Below are positions 56,086 to 64,000 of a stretch of DNA of 64,000 nt, in pieces. The stretch is from Bremia lactucae. Lineage: Eukaryota > Oomycota > Peronosporomycetes > Peronosporales > Peronosporaceae. The translations under genes and the position numbers were made by a program. The notes below the pieces were generated by a model. It was given only the letters and a program-made list of their open reading frames with translations. It was not told the origin of the DNA and made no database searches. Every line of letters starts with the position of its first letter. Positions within the stretch are counted from its first letter, which is position 1. The stretch covers positions 4,370,115 to 4,434,114 of the forward strand of contig NC_090610.1 of assembly GCF_004359215.1 (NCBI RefSeq). The letters run 5' to 3'.

Positions 56086-56470
56086 AGTAGTTTTCAAACT
56101 GATTTATATTGAATCGTATTAAATATAAATACCTATTTTTACCAATTATAACGTAATCTCTATAGATAACACTTAATATGTATTGCGAGCATATCTTTCT
56201 AGATACCTCGCGTAACGGATGACGCTAGCCGTCATCACGGATGATGCTAGGCGTCATCCCTCCTAATTTGAATGCACCCACATACACAAGGGCTGGTCAC
56301 AAATGTGAGTGCACCCATGTGCATCACATACACAAAGGCTGGTCACAAATGTGAACCACACCCGAGTGCGGGGTCTAATTACTTTATTTAAGTAATTGAC
56401 CATCCCCTTAAGTACACCAAGTGTACTTAAGGGGGACTGTGTATTATTAGGGCAACTTAAGCTCGTTACA
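56086..56470 (-). repeat. truncated 5' LTR of Gypsy copy E
   Basis: Starts at TTTTCAAACTGATTTATA (the left, element-facing part is lost) and ends GCTCGTTACA at the TSD. It contains a short internal duplication around GGCTGGTCACAAATGTGA (about 56287 and 56338). Confidence 0.85.
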
Positions 56471-56800
56471 ATGCAGGAACTTGTGTTTTGGTTGCAGCGA
56501 ATATACGCTTTTTGAGGTTTGCGTGTAGTTATGCTCACGCATATGTGTGAGAAACTTTCAGACGTGGGTATGATGTACTTTAACATCTAACCTTCTTTTC
56601 ATACACCGGCAAAGAACGAATACATCGTTCGATAGCCTGGTGCAACATCTCGCACCGATCGCAACAGATCGGAACACATCTTTGAATGAAGCAGGGGTAA
56701 TACTAAGTCCCTGTGTCATAATTAGCCATTCCCACACTAAAATGCTTGTGGCGCTTCTGTCGTAAACGGAATATTCTGTTCACGTTTTAGGATTTAAGAA
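56471..56800 (-). pseudogene. Gypsy fragment F, RT part (first copy)
   Basis: Minus-strand RT sequence like 31985-32310 of copy B, with stops. It is joined across element E to 46001. Duplicated at 58208-58537. Confidence 0.7.
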
Positions 56801-56801
56801 N

Positions 56802-57101
56802 AATCGTAACAAGACACGATTAGGCGGTGCGCAAGGAGGCGCTTTACACAGTGATTTTTTTATATACATATAAAGCCAGTAGATGAAAGATTTTTACGAA
56901 AGAACTTAATATATTAAAACAGTCTTACTTTTCTCTAACCGAAGCCTTGGTACCGACGTCTAGTAGCTATTATCGCTTAGCTACTTATAACCTTCCTGAG
57001 CACGTCAGTGTACGTGAACCAATTGCGGCACCTCGTCTTTACTGTTATCAGTGTAGGTTGACTAGTACTGTTGTCGGTATTAGCGATAGGTGCCCGTTAC
57101 A
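56802..57101 (-). repeat. third-type LTR in reverse
   Basis: Begins AATCGTAACAAGACACGATT, the complement of the marker in the LTR at 43889, and ends GTGCCCGTTACA. Confidence 0.65.
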
Positions 57102-57536
57102 CCTTGTAGCACTTTGTAGTCCGTTCAAAGGCCTACGCACGTTCCATCCAATTTGGAAATGTTAAATGTAGTCGGAGAAATGGTCAAGTCTGGGAGGGCA
57201 TTTCTGTCGCCTGATCGTTTCAGTCTTTTGAGTGGCCTTAAATGGGGGATGTCGTCGTGTTGCGGCCAGCTTTAGTAGCGTCGTTTGTTTCGAGGCACTA
57301 TCTTGCGGGTAAGTCGCGTTCTACTGGCTGCACTCGAGATTTCTCTATCTAAGCATTGTTGTTGACGCGCAAGCTTCGATCCGCAGCGGCATTGCAATGC
57401 TGGGGTCTGAACAGTTGGAATTGTTGAGCGGCCTTTTTTTAATGCTTCTGCGTCTTGAGGCTTTGCTGGTGAAGCTAGGTTTCTTTTCTTGTGCCCGGTC
57501 GAGTGCATCTTTTATGATGTCGTCTATAGCCGATGT
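57102..57536 (-). pseudogene. unidentified coding fragment at a gap
   Basis: A minus-strand reading from the gap edge (DDIIKDALDRAQEKKPSFTS, then a basic stretch KASRRRSIKKR) is open for about 60 codons. Family unknown; it may be an exon of a gene hidden by the gap. Confidence 0.3.
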
Positions 57537-58207
57537 NNNNNNNNNNNNNNNNNNNNNNNNNNNNNNNNNNNNNNNNNNNNNNNNNNNNNNNNNNNNNNNN
57601 NNNNNNNGCGATGTTCTCACAGAACCTCAGAGAACGGACTGTCTCTCAAGGCATCCAAGCCTTGAGCAGCGAACCATTTCTTTTAGTCCGTTTCTCGGAC
57701 GCTCTTGTCCATTGTGGATGACCAGCAACAGTCCAACAAGATCTCTTCTGGAACTGGTGTGATTATTTTGTGGATATTTCCTTCCTTTAATTCGATAAGG
57801 AATAGGTCCCACGAAATCTCCGAGTAGTTTTCAAACTGATTTATATTGAATCGTATTAAATATAAATACCTATTTTTACCAATTATAACGTAATCTCTAT
57901 AGATAACACTTAATATGTATTGCGAGCATATCTTTCTAGATACCTCGCGTAACGGATGACGCTAGCCGTCATCACGGATGATGCTAGGCGTCATCCCTCC
58001 TAATTTGAATGCACCCACATACACAAGGGCTGGTCACAAATGTGAGTGCACCCATGTGCATCACATACACAAAGGCTGGTCACAAATGTGAACCACACCC
58101 GAGTGCGGGGTCTAATTACTTTATTTAAGTAATTGACCATCCCCTTAAGTACACCAAGTGTACTTAAGGGGGACTGTGTATTATTAGGGCAACTTAAGCT
58201 CGTTACA

Positions 58208-58740
58208 ATGCAGGAACTTGTGTTTTGGTTGCAGCGAATATACGCTTTTTGAGGTTTGCGTGTAGTTATGCTCACGCATATGTGTGAGAAACTTTCAGAC
58301 GTGGGTATGATGTACTTTAACATCTAACCTTCTTTTCATACACCGGCAAAGAACGAATACATCGTTCGATAGCCTGGTGCAACATCTCGCACCGATCGCA
58401 ACAGATCGGAACACATCTTTGAATGAAGCAGGGGTAATACTAAGTCCCTGTGTCATAATTAGCCATTCCCACACTAAAATGCTTGTGGCGCTTCTGTCGT
58501 AAACGGAATATTCTGTTCACGTTTTAGGATTTAAGAATACCCATCCACCAGATCCATGGGCGAAAAGATGGTACTCTTTGATATACCATCAATAACTACA
58601 ACCTTCCCCGGTATTGACGTATGAGCCGGTATCTTTGCAGCATTCAATGTATTGAATGCATGCACAATCCGCCACCCACCTGTTGCCTTACGCACATAAA
58701 TTGTCGGAGAGCTATGTGGAAAGATTGACATCCTTACGTC
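58208..58740 (-). pseudogene. Gypsy fragment F, RT part (second copy, longer)
   Basis: Repeats 56471-56800, then continues with FPHSSPTIYVRKATGGWRIV, HAFNTLNAAKIPAHTSIPGK and STIFSPMDLVDGY, the RT palm N-terminal motifs. It ends about 58740. Confidence 0.8.
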
Positions 58741-59193
58741 ACTTTCGTCCGAAACTGTAACATTAACGCCCTCTTATTTTCTATATAGTTAATATTTTTA
58801 TTCTTCTTTAACATATTCCTCTTATAGGTAATAGTACTTTTGCATCGAGCTACTGATTAGCGCCCACTGCAAAATGTCATAGCAAATAATACTCACGAGC
58901 GCTTCTTTAATGTTAATTTAAAAAGTAAGACGAAACCATACATCTTCAAATCTGCGCTGAATTGACTTACTCAAAACCAAACGTACATGGCTTTTCTTGC
59001 TTATCGCATTGTAATTAATAACCCACTCGTAAGAAAATGACTTTCATAAGCCTATTTGTTTGGTCAAGAAAAAAGGTCGGGGTGTGTTAAACTTTTGAAT
59101 CAGAACTTATCACAGCTTGTAAGAAAAGAGTTTCGGATAAAAAATGCTACATTCGCTACGCACATTTGGTATGGGGTCGTGAACCTTAAGTTA
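58741..59193. other. no gene seen
   Basis: AT-rich sequence with short LTR-like remnants (for example CATATTCCTCTTATAGGTAA near 58809). It lies 3' of the FYVE/RING gene. Confidence 0.4.
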
Positions 59194-60654
59194 CTATAGC
59201 TCTGAGTAGTTATTTGTAGAGCGGTGGTAGGAGCCTGGAAACCCCATGCTCACACCCCGTAAAGGAATCTGAGAGCCGACCAACCCACCACGGGATCCAT
59301 AGCCGTGTCCGCCGCGCCCTCTGCCGCTAATTCTTGTCTGTCCAGCAACTTGGACCAGAAACATATGACCTGATGGACACGCGACTCGCCTACAAAATAA
59401 CACACTTTTAAAAAACTGACATCGTGAAGCTATGTGAGCATGACTTACATGTTGTACATATGTGGAAGCACGCGCATTTGCATTTGACACTGCGGACAAC
59501 GCACGAGCGCACCGTGGGAGCTCGCTCGATACGAAACCGGCTGATTTACATCGGACCCAGCGACTGGAGTAGAATACCGCATATTTCCAGCACCCATTGC
59601 ACCACTGAGCTCGTCAGCTCCTGGCTTCGCATCAGCCTCCGTGACTGCAGTGCCACAGTCCCGGCAAAATCGGTGTCCAAGCCGCACTCGTGGGTGATCG
59701 CACTGTTTCTTGACCTGCATTTCTGTCATCGTGGCACGACAGGACGGACACTTGTCATAGTTGCTCGAATCAGACTTTTGGATCTCTTTCAAGCAGCTCC
59801 AATGAAAGCTGTGACCACACGCTGTCGTGTAAATGGCATTTCCAACGTCCATTGTCTCGAGACATATGGCGCATTCCTCTGCTTCCTGAACAACCATTGT
59901 CTCGAGCGTCTCCGTGCCATCCAAGTCCATCTTGTCTTCAAAAACATCAGCAGCCGCATAGGGTTTAACTGTCAAAGCAACCGATCGTTTCTCGGCGTCT
60001 TCAATGAAAGAACTCAATTCCTTCGAGTATATAGATCGAGGATGTCCATCACGCGCACAATCATCGAGGCTTCTGGAATACCTCAACCGCAACGTTCGAA
60101 AATCTGGCCGTGGACCCAAATGCCTTTCTTCAATCGCTCGCAATCGCATCTCACGTCGCGCTTGTGCTTCCGTTACTGCGCGTTCTCTTTGGACGCGCTC
60201 TGCTTCCCGTTGCCGCTCCGCCTCTTCCTGTGCAGCAACTTGACGAGCCCTTGCACGCTCCACATCTTCAGAGCGGCGACGCTCCAGCAACAATAGATTC
60301 TGGTCCCGAACACAGGTATCGCACACACGCACGGGCTCGTTGTTGTAGCGGACAAGAGTTGAGCTGGGCAGGATCTTGTGAGTTCGAGCACAGCTGCCAC
60401 ACACCGCGTTACCACATGCCTGAAAAAACCATTAAATAGTATAAGCAATCCGTATTCATGCTGGGCCATACACACGATATGTCTTATATCGTTACCCGGC
60501 AGCGATGCTTGCGTCGGAACGCGTGGAACTTCTTTTCGCACACAAAGCAGTCTGTAGTCGACTCAAAGAGCGAGTCCGGAACGATAGGAGGTACATCACT
60601 ACCCGTCATGGTCATGCGGAAGCCCATGCCTGTCGACGATAGCTGAGCGCGCAT
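59194..60654 (-). CDS. FYVE and RING-H2 zinc-finger protein, three exons
   Basis: Exons 60496-60654, 59449-60419 and 59194-59389, joined in matching phases over 76 and 59 bp introns, giving 441 residues. An N-terminal FYVE-type domain spans the first splice: DCFVCEKKFHAFRRKHRCR then ACGNAVCGSCARTHKILP and VRVCDTCVRD. Such domains bind PI3P on endosomes. A charged coiled coil follows (ARQVAAQEEAERQREAERVQ). Then comes RING-H2 (CAICLETMDV, CGHSFHWSCL, CPSC), predicted to make it an E3 ubiquitin ligase. Two further Cys clusters (CRDCG; CPQCQMQM with CPSGHMF across the last splice) precede a Gly/Arg-rich tail (GRGRGGHGYGSRGG). The start is the first ATG after a stop-free stretch; an in-frame TTG at 60672 is not needed. 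Confidence 0.88.
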
Positions 60655-60984
60655 GGCTGCAGTCTGTCTCAAGGTCTGGCTTGCACTGTGTGTGGCGTCG
60701 TCAACGTATTGTAATTATTAATATTTAGGATAGAAAGAAAAAGAACACTATCAGCATGAGAAACTCATTATTTCAGGATGGACCTTAAAGCAATGGCTAC
60801 ATCCTGTGATATTACACACAATTTAGTTTTTGGTTGGTCTTACATGCTGCATACGAGCTTTTCTCCATAAACATATTGTTTCTTTGTTACTGCAGTCATT
60901 ACGTCCATGGTCTTCTTAAAGCTTACTAATGCCGCAAAACAACGTGACATATTTCCAATACTTCAATTGTTCTTGGCAGCTTGG

Positions 60985-61042
60985 TGTACAAAGCCAAGCT
61001 ATTGACGGCGCATTGTACAAAGCCAAGCTATTGACGTCGCAT
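60985..61042. repeat. 29 bp tandem duplication
   Basis: TGTACAAAGCCAAGCTATTG occurs at 60985 and 61014, two copies with one difference. It lies in a minus-strand reading (DQCDVNSLALYNAPSIAWLC) that may be coding. Confidence 0.85.
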
Positions 61043-61091
61043 TGGTCGATGTTCTGTCCTCTGGCCGTACATTCAGCAAGGGCATCTCCAA

Positions 61092-61325
61092 TTACTTTGA
61101 AAGTTGACTGGTAGTTGAATTAAACACAAGCTTACGGACTCGAGCCTAAAAATAATTAATAAAAACCAACGCAATAGAAAGTTGGTGACTTACATAATAA
61201 CGTTGGTCGTGTACAAGTGTTGTTGCGCTTAGAACCATGTCTCGTATATATTCGATAACCGAGTCATACGCAATTGTGGTCTTTTTTTTTTCGAGATTTG
61301 GGTCTCTCTCGTCGAGCACCTGCAT
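61092..61325 (-). CDS. possible small two-exon gene
   Basis: ATG 61325 opens a 44-codon exon (MQVLDERDPNLEKKK, SVIEYIRDMVLSATTLVHDQ) ending at a strong donor GTAAGT (61193). A T-rich acceptor ATTTTTAG at about 61146 leads in the same phase to ARVRKLVFNSTTSQLSK and TAA. Total 61 residues, no family recognised. Sequence further 3' (VIGDALAECTARGQNIDQCD) may belong to it through another splice. Confidence 0.3.
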
Positions 61326-61351
61326 TTTAAAGAAGCTTTTTAATTGGAATG

Positions 61352-61687
61352 ATGATAAAACGGGGTGTATCGTTACATGAAATTAACACTTACAAATTGT
61401 AAATTAATATATTATCTAAAAGGTAGAGAATATTTGGAGAATATTATCTTATATAGTAATATTCAGAAACCTTATCCATTTGTAGAATATAGACCATTAT
61501 ATCTACTTGCTCCGCGGTCCAGTCAGCACTGGACGCGCGCAAAGAAAGGGACGGATTTGACTTTATTACATGTTTGTATAAGCATAAAATTAAGTTAGTA
61601 TTAAATAGATAAAAAAAGAATATCCTGATTATATTAAATACAGTTTACTTTTAACCCTCTTAAAGCAAGTGTTTTAAAGAGAGTCTT
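61352..61687 (+). repeat. family-1 LTR, interrupted
   Basis: From AAAACGGGGTGTATCG to AAAGCAAGTGTTTTAAAGAG it matches the LTR of copy A. It stops where the family-2 LTR begins at 61688, showing insertion of H into it. Confidence 0.8.
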
Positions 61688-62221
61688 TGTAACGGGCTAA
61701 AGTTGGCCTTATTTTACGTGGTCCCCGTTAAGATCACTTAATGTACTTAAGGGGATGGTCAATTACTTAAATAAAGTAAATAGATCATTTACTCGGGTGT
61801 GGTTCACATTTGTGACCAGCCCTTGTGTTTGTGATGCACATAGGTGCATTAACATCAGGAGGGATGGCGCCTAGCATCATCCGTGATGGCGGCTATCGTC
61901 ATCCGTTACGCGAGGTATCTAGAAAGATACGCTCGCAATACATATTAAGTTTTTTCTACAGAAATGACATTTTGATTGGTAAAAAAAGGTACTTATATTT
62001 AATACGATTCAATATGAATCAGTCTGAAAACTACTTCCAACTTGGTAAGTGCGCACACGGAGTCGGATCACCGCTCCCTAGACGACACTTTACTAGAGTG
62101 CTTAATGCGTTGGGTGAGGTCGCTAAGGCTCCCTCCACAACTACCTCACTGCACACAAGAGAAGACGGTTAAACCGCTTCCTCGCTGTGCTAGGGTGTGT
62201 GTCTAAGTAGAGCGTGGTCGC
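61688..62221 (+). repeat. 5' LTR of Gypsy copy H (family 2)
   Basis: Starts TGTAACGGGC and matches family-2 LTRs through GTAGAGCGTGGTCGC. The last bases before the expected CCTACA end are replaced by the inverted gag segment. Confidence 0.8.
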
Positions 62222-62602
62222 ATGACGAGCTCCATCGAACATGGGCGGGCTCATCCGAATGGGCCTCAGCTGATGCGGCCGGGCAGAGAGCATCTCAACA
62301 GTCATGTTGAGAGCCTCGCTCCGAACCTGCTCATGCCTCAGCTCATCCTGAATCTGAGTGACGGACTCCGCTGCAGCATGGCTCTGAGCCTCGGACGCGG
62401 CTCTCCGCTGTCCGAGCACGAATGACTCAAACTGCTTCAACTGAGCAATATGTAGGAGGCAATATGCAGGAGGACTGTCCAAGAGCCTGGCCAGGGCTTG
62501 TTCACCAAGTCCTTGCGCCAAGTGCCCTACCACCTCCCGACGATGTTCGGAGAGGTGGGGGAATTGATCCCAATCGATGTTGAGGCTCATCCTCACGTAC
62601 AC
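62222..62602 (-). pseudogene. Gypsy gag N-terminus, inverted relative to its element (unit 1)
   Basis: Reads on the minus strand: IDWDQFPHLSEHRREVVGHL, ESVTQIQDELRHEQVRSEAL and RPIRMSPPMFDGAR, a gag N-terminal region with a coiled coil. The LTR before it and the gag C-terminal part after it are both on the plus strand. Confidence 0.7.
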
Positions 62603-62639
62603 TCGCAGATATGCGGGTCGTGCGAAGAACTTTAAGTGC

Positions 62640-62924
62640 TACCAAGTGTAGCTCGCTGCTACACCAGGATCCCTGCTGGGGCAAAGATGCCCACAAGAGG
62701 ACTTCCAGAAGGGCGATGGCAAGAACGAGCGTGCTAGACGCATGAGTTCTGCATCGACCACTGAGGGGTCAAGAAATGCAGGAGCGCAGTAGGGTCGGGA
62801 TGCCCTACTGACGCGGACTCTGAAGCTACTTCTAAGTTCAGAGTTGTGGAACAAACGGGTAGCATAGTCCCTGAGGTCTCGAAATTTCGGACCTCAACCC
62901 TGCTGGTCTATAGCGCTCAAGTAC
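62640..62924 (+). pseudogene. Gypsy gag C-terminal part (unit 1)
   Basis: Matches copy D around 39465-39740: KNERARRMSSASTTEGSRNA in one frame. The zinc knuckle itself is damaged. It ends at a 100 N gap (62925-63024). Confidence 0.7.
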
Positions 62925-63024
62925 NNNNNNNNNNNNNNNNNNNNNNNNNNNNNNNNNNNNNNNNNNNNNNNNNNNNNNNNNNNNNNNNNNNNNNNNNNNN
63001 NNNNNNNNNNNNNNNNNNNNNNNN
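62925..63024. other. assembly gap (100 Ns)
   Basis: A conventional gap of unknown size. Sequence on its right repeats the 62225-62924 block with several differences. Confidence 0.95.
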
Positions 63025-63372
63025 ACGAGCTCCATCGAACATGGGCGGGCTCATCTGAATGGGCCTCAGCTGATGCGGCCGGGCAGAGAGCATCTCAACA
63101 GTCCTGTTGAGAGCCTCGCTTCGAACCTGCTCATGCCTCAGCTCATCCTGAATCTGAGTGACGGACTCCCCTGCAGCATGGCTCTGAGCCTCGGACGCGG
63201 CTCTCCGCTGTCCGAGGACGAATGCCTCAAACTGCTCCAACTGAGCAACATGTAGGAGGCAACATGCAGGAGGACTACCCAAGAGCCTGACCAGGGATTG
63301 TTCACCAAGTCCTTGCGCCAAGTGCCCTACCACCTCCCGACGATGTTCGGAGAGGTGGGGAATTGATCCCAA
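63025..63372 (-). pseudogene. Gypsy gag N-terminus, inverted (unit 2)
   Basis: Second copy of the inverted gag segment, with roughly a couple of percent difference from unit 1 (for example QLEQFEAFVLGQRRAASEAQ). Confidence 0.7.
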
Positions 63373-63429
63373 TCGATGTTGAGGCTCATCCTCACGTACA
63401 GATGCGGGTCGTGCGAAGGATTTTAGGTG

Positions 63430-63660
63430 CTACCAAGTGTAGCTCGCTGCTACACCAGGATCCCTGCTAGGGCAAAGATGCCCACAAGAGGACTTCCCGA
63501 AGGGCGATGGCAAGAACGAGCGTGCTAGACGCATGAGTTCTGCATCGACCACTGAGGGGTCAAGAAATGCAGGAGCGCAGTAGGGTCGGGATGCCCTACT
63601 GACGCGGACTCTGAAGCTACTTGTAAGTTCAGAGTTGTGGAACAAACGGGCAGCATAGTC
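63430..63660 (+). pseudogene. Gypsy gag C-terminal part (unit 2)
   Basis: Same content as 62640-62870. It leads on to the protease. Confidence 0.65.
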
Positions 63661-63732
63661 CCTGAGGTCTCGAAATTTCGGACCTCAACCCTGCTGGTCT
63701 ATAGCGCTCAAGTACGAGGCTATGACTAGGTG

Positions 63733-64000
63733 ATGACCCTCCTAGTAGATTCGGGTGCTTCACAATTTTTTGTAAAACTCGCGGCTTTAAAAAAGAAACC
63801 GGCGATGCTTGAGTCGCTTTGCCAGGACAGCAAGCGAGAAGAGGCGACCGTTCGTTTAGCGCATGGCGCACTCGTTAAGTCTGAGGGAGTTCAGGTAGAA
63901 CACGCCTTCAGCTTTAGTGACTTCTCTTGTAAAGAGAAGTTTACAGTTCTAGGAATGAAGAGTCCGTATGACCTCATCCTAGGCATGCCATGGTTGACAA
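63733..64000 (+). CDS. Gypsy retropepsin-type protease, continues past the window
   Basis: Open from ATG 63733 to the window end. It carries MTLLVDSGASQFFVKLAALK with the DSGAS catalytic motif, KREEATVRLAHGALVKSEGV, and YDLILGMPWLT, the conserved second half of a Gypsy aspartic protease. It corresponds to 39757-40020 in copy D but has no stops here, so this copy may be younger. Confidence 0.75.
   Translation, partial: MTLLVDSGASQFFVKLAALKKKPAMLESLCQDSKREEATVRLAHGALVKSEGVQVEHAFSFSDFSCKEKFTVLGMKSPYDLILGMPWLT

Larger units (their letters stand above)
46002..56470 (-). mobile_element. Gypsy family 2 element, copy E, with TSD
   Basis: Bounded by family-2 LTR sequence at both ends and a perfect 5 bp duplication ATGCA (45997-46001 and 56471-56475). 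Transcribed right to left. Gag and protease are deleted next to the truncated 5' LTR. RT is interrupted by a Copia element. RNase H, integrase, chromodomain, an antisense ORF and the 3' LTR follow. Confidence 0.88.
55871..58537. repeat. 930 bp block present twice
   Basis: 55871-56800 and 57608-58537 appear identical where compared by eye, including all encoded peptides. Between them lie a single N (56801), unrelated sequence and a 71 N gap (57537-57607). Only the second copy continues into the expected RT of fragment F. Confidence 0.9.

Noticed and set aside
56801..56850. AATCGTAACAAGACACG looked like the 3' end of 18S rRNA (GTCGTAACAAGG).
   Set aside because: The match stops at once, and the whole stretch is the complement of the LTR marker at 44026-44070.
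59424..60296. A 290-codon plus-strand frame opposite the FYVE/RING gene.
   Set aside because: Shadow frame; the minus strand has complete zinc-finger domains and working splice sites.

Overview
This window is nuclear eukaryotic DNA, most likely from an oomycete of the downy mildew/Phytophthora group. Supporting signs are compact genes with 65-80 bp GT-AG introns, oomycete-type Copia and Ty3/Gypsy elements, a secreted RXLR/EER-like effector candidate, and five N gaps whose flanks look like near-identical or allelic copies. No rRNA, tRNA or CRISPR array was seen. I ran no searches; names rest on motifs read by eye.

Host genes form three islands. Island 1 (7.9-11.2 kb) holds riboflavin kinase (two exons), a drug/metabolite-type transporter, a weak hypothetical gene and a Trm7/FTSJ1 tRNA methyltransferase (two exons). 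Island 2 (21.0-27.8 kb) holds a four-exon ZNF598/Hel2 ubiquitin ligase, a small secreted tail-anchored effector candidate on the opposite strand, a PP2C phosphatase and a BT1 folate/biopterin transporter. Island 3 (59.2-61.3 kb) holds a three-exon FYVE + RING protein and a possible small two-exon gene. These are independent housekeeping or pathogenicity genes, not an operon.

The rest is nested transposons. Gypsy family 1 has copies A (1-3618), B (28214-35270, with TSD) and C (about 35.9-38.8 kb). Family 2 has copies D (39.1-43.9 kb), E (46002-56470, with TSD) and H (61.7 kb to the window end). Fragment F is split by E. A complete 4.94 kb Copia element (50538-55481, with TSD) sits inside the reverse transcriptase of E, so Copia lies in Gypsy E, which lies in Gypsy F. 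A MULE DNA transposon (3940-7771) with about 90 bp terminal inverted repeats and an 8 bp TSD carries a broken transposase and a piece of a host M48 peptidase gene. A decayed LINE (12.6-15.1 kb), a decayed Copia fragment (19.3-20.4 kb) and several solo LTRs fill the remainder.

The most interesting signal is a long antisense gene (called aORF here) in the Gypsy elements. It starts next to the 3' LTR, reads against pol, and overlaps the pol 3' end tail to tail. It is recognisable in copies A, B and C, and a highly divergent counterpart lies at the same place in family-2 copy E. Both versions end in a coiled coil plus a basic tail. Both use the same antisense codon phase relative to pol.
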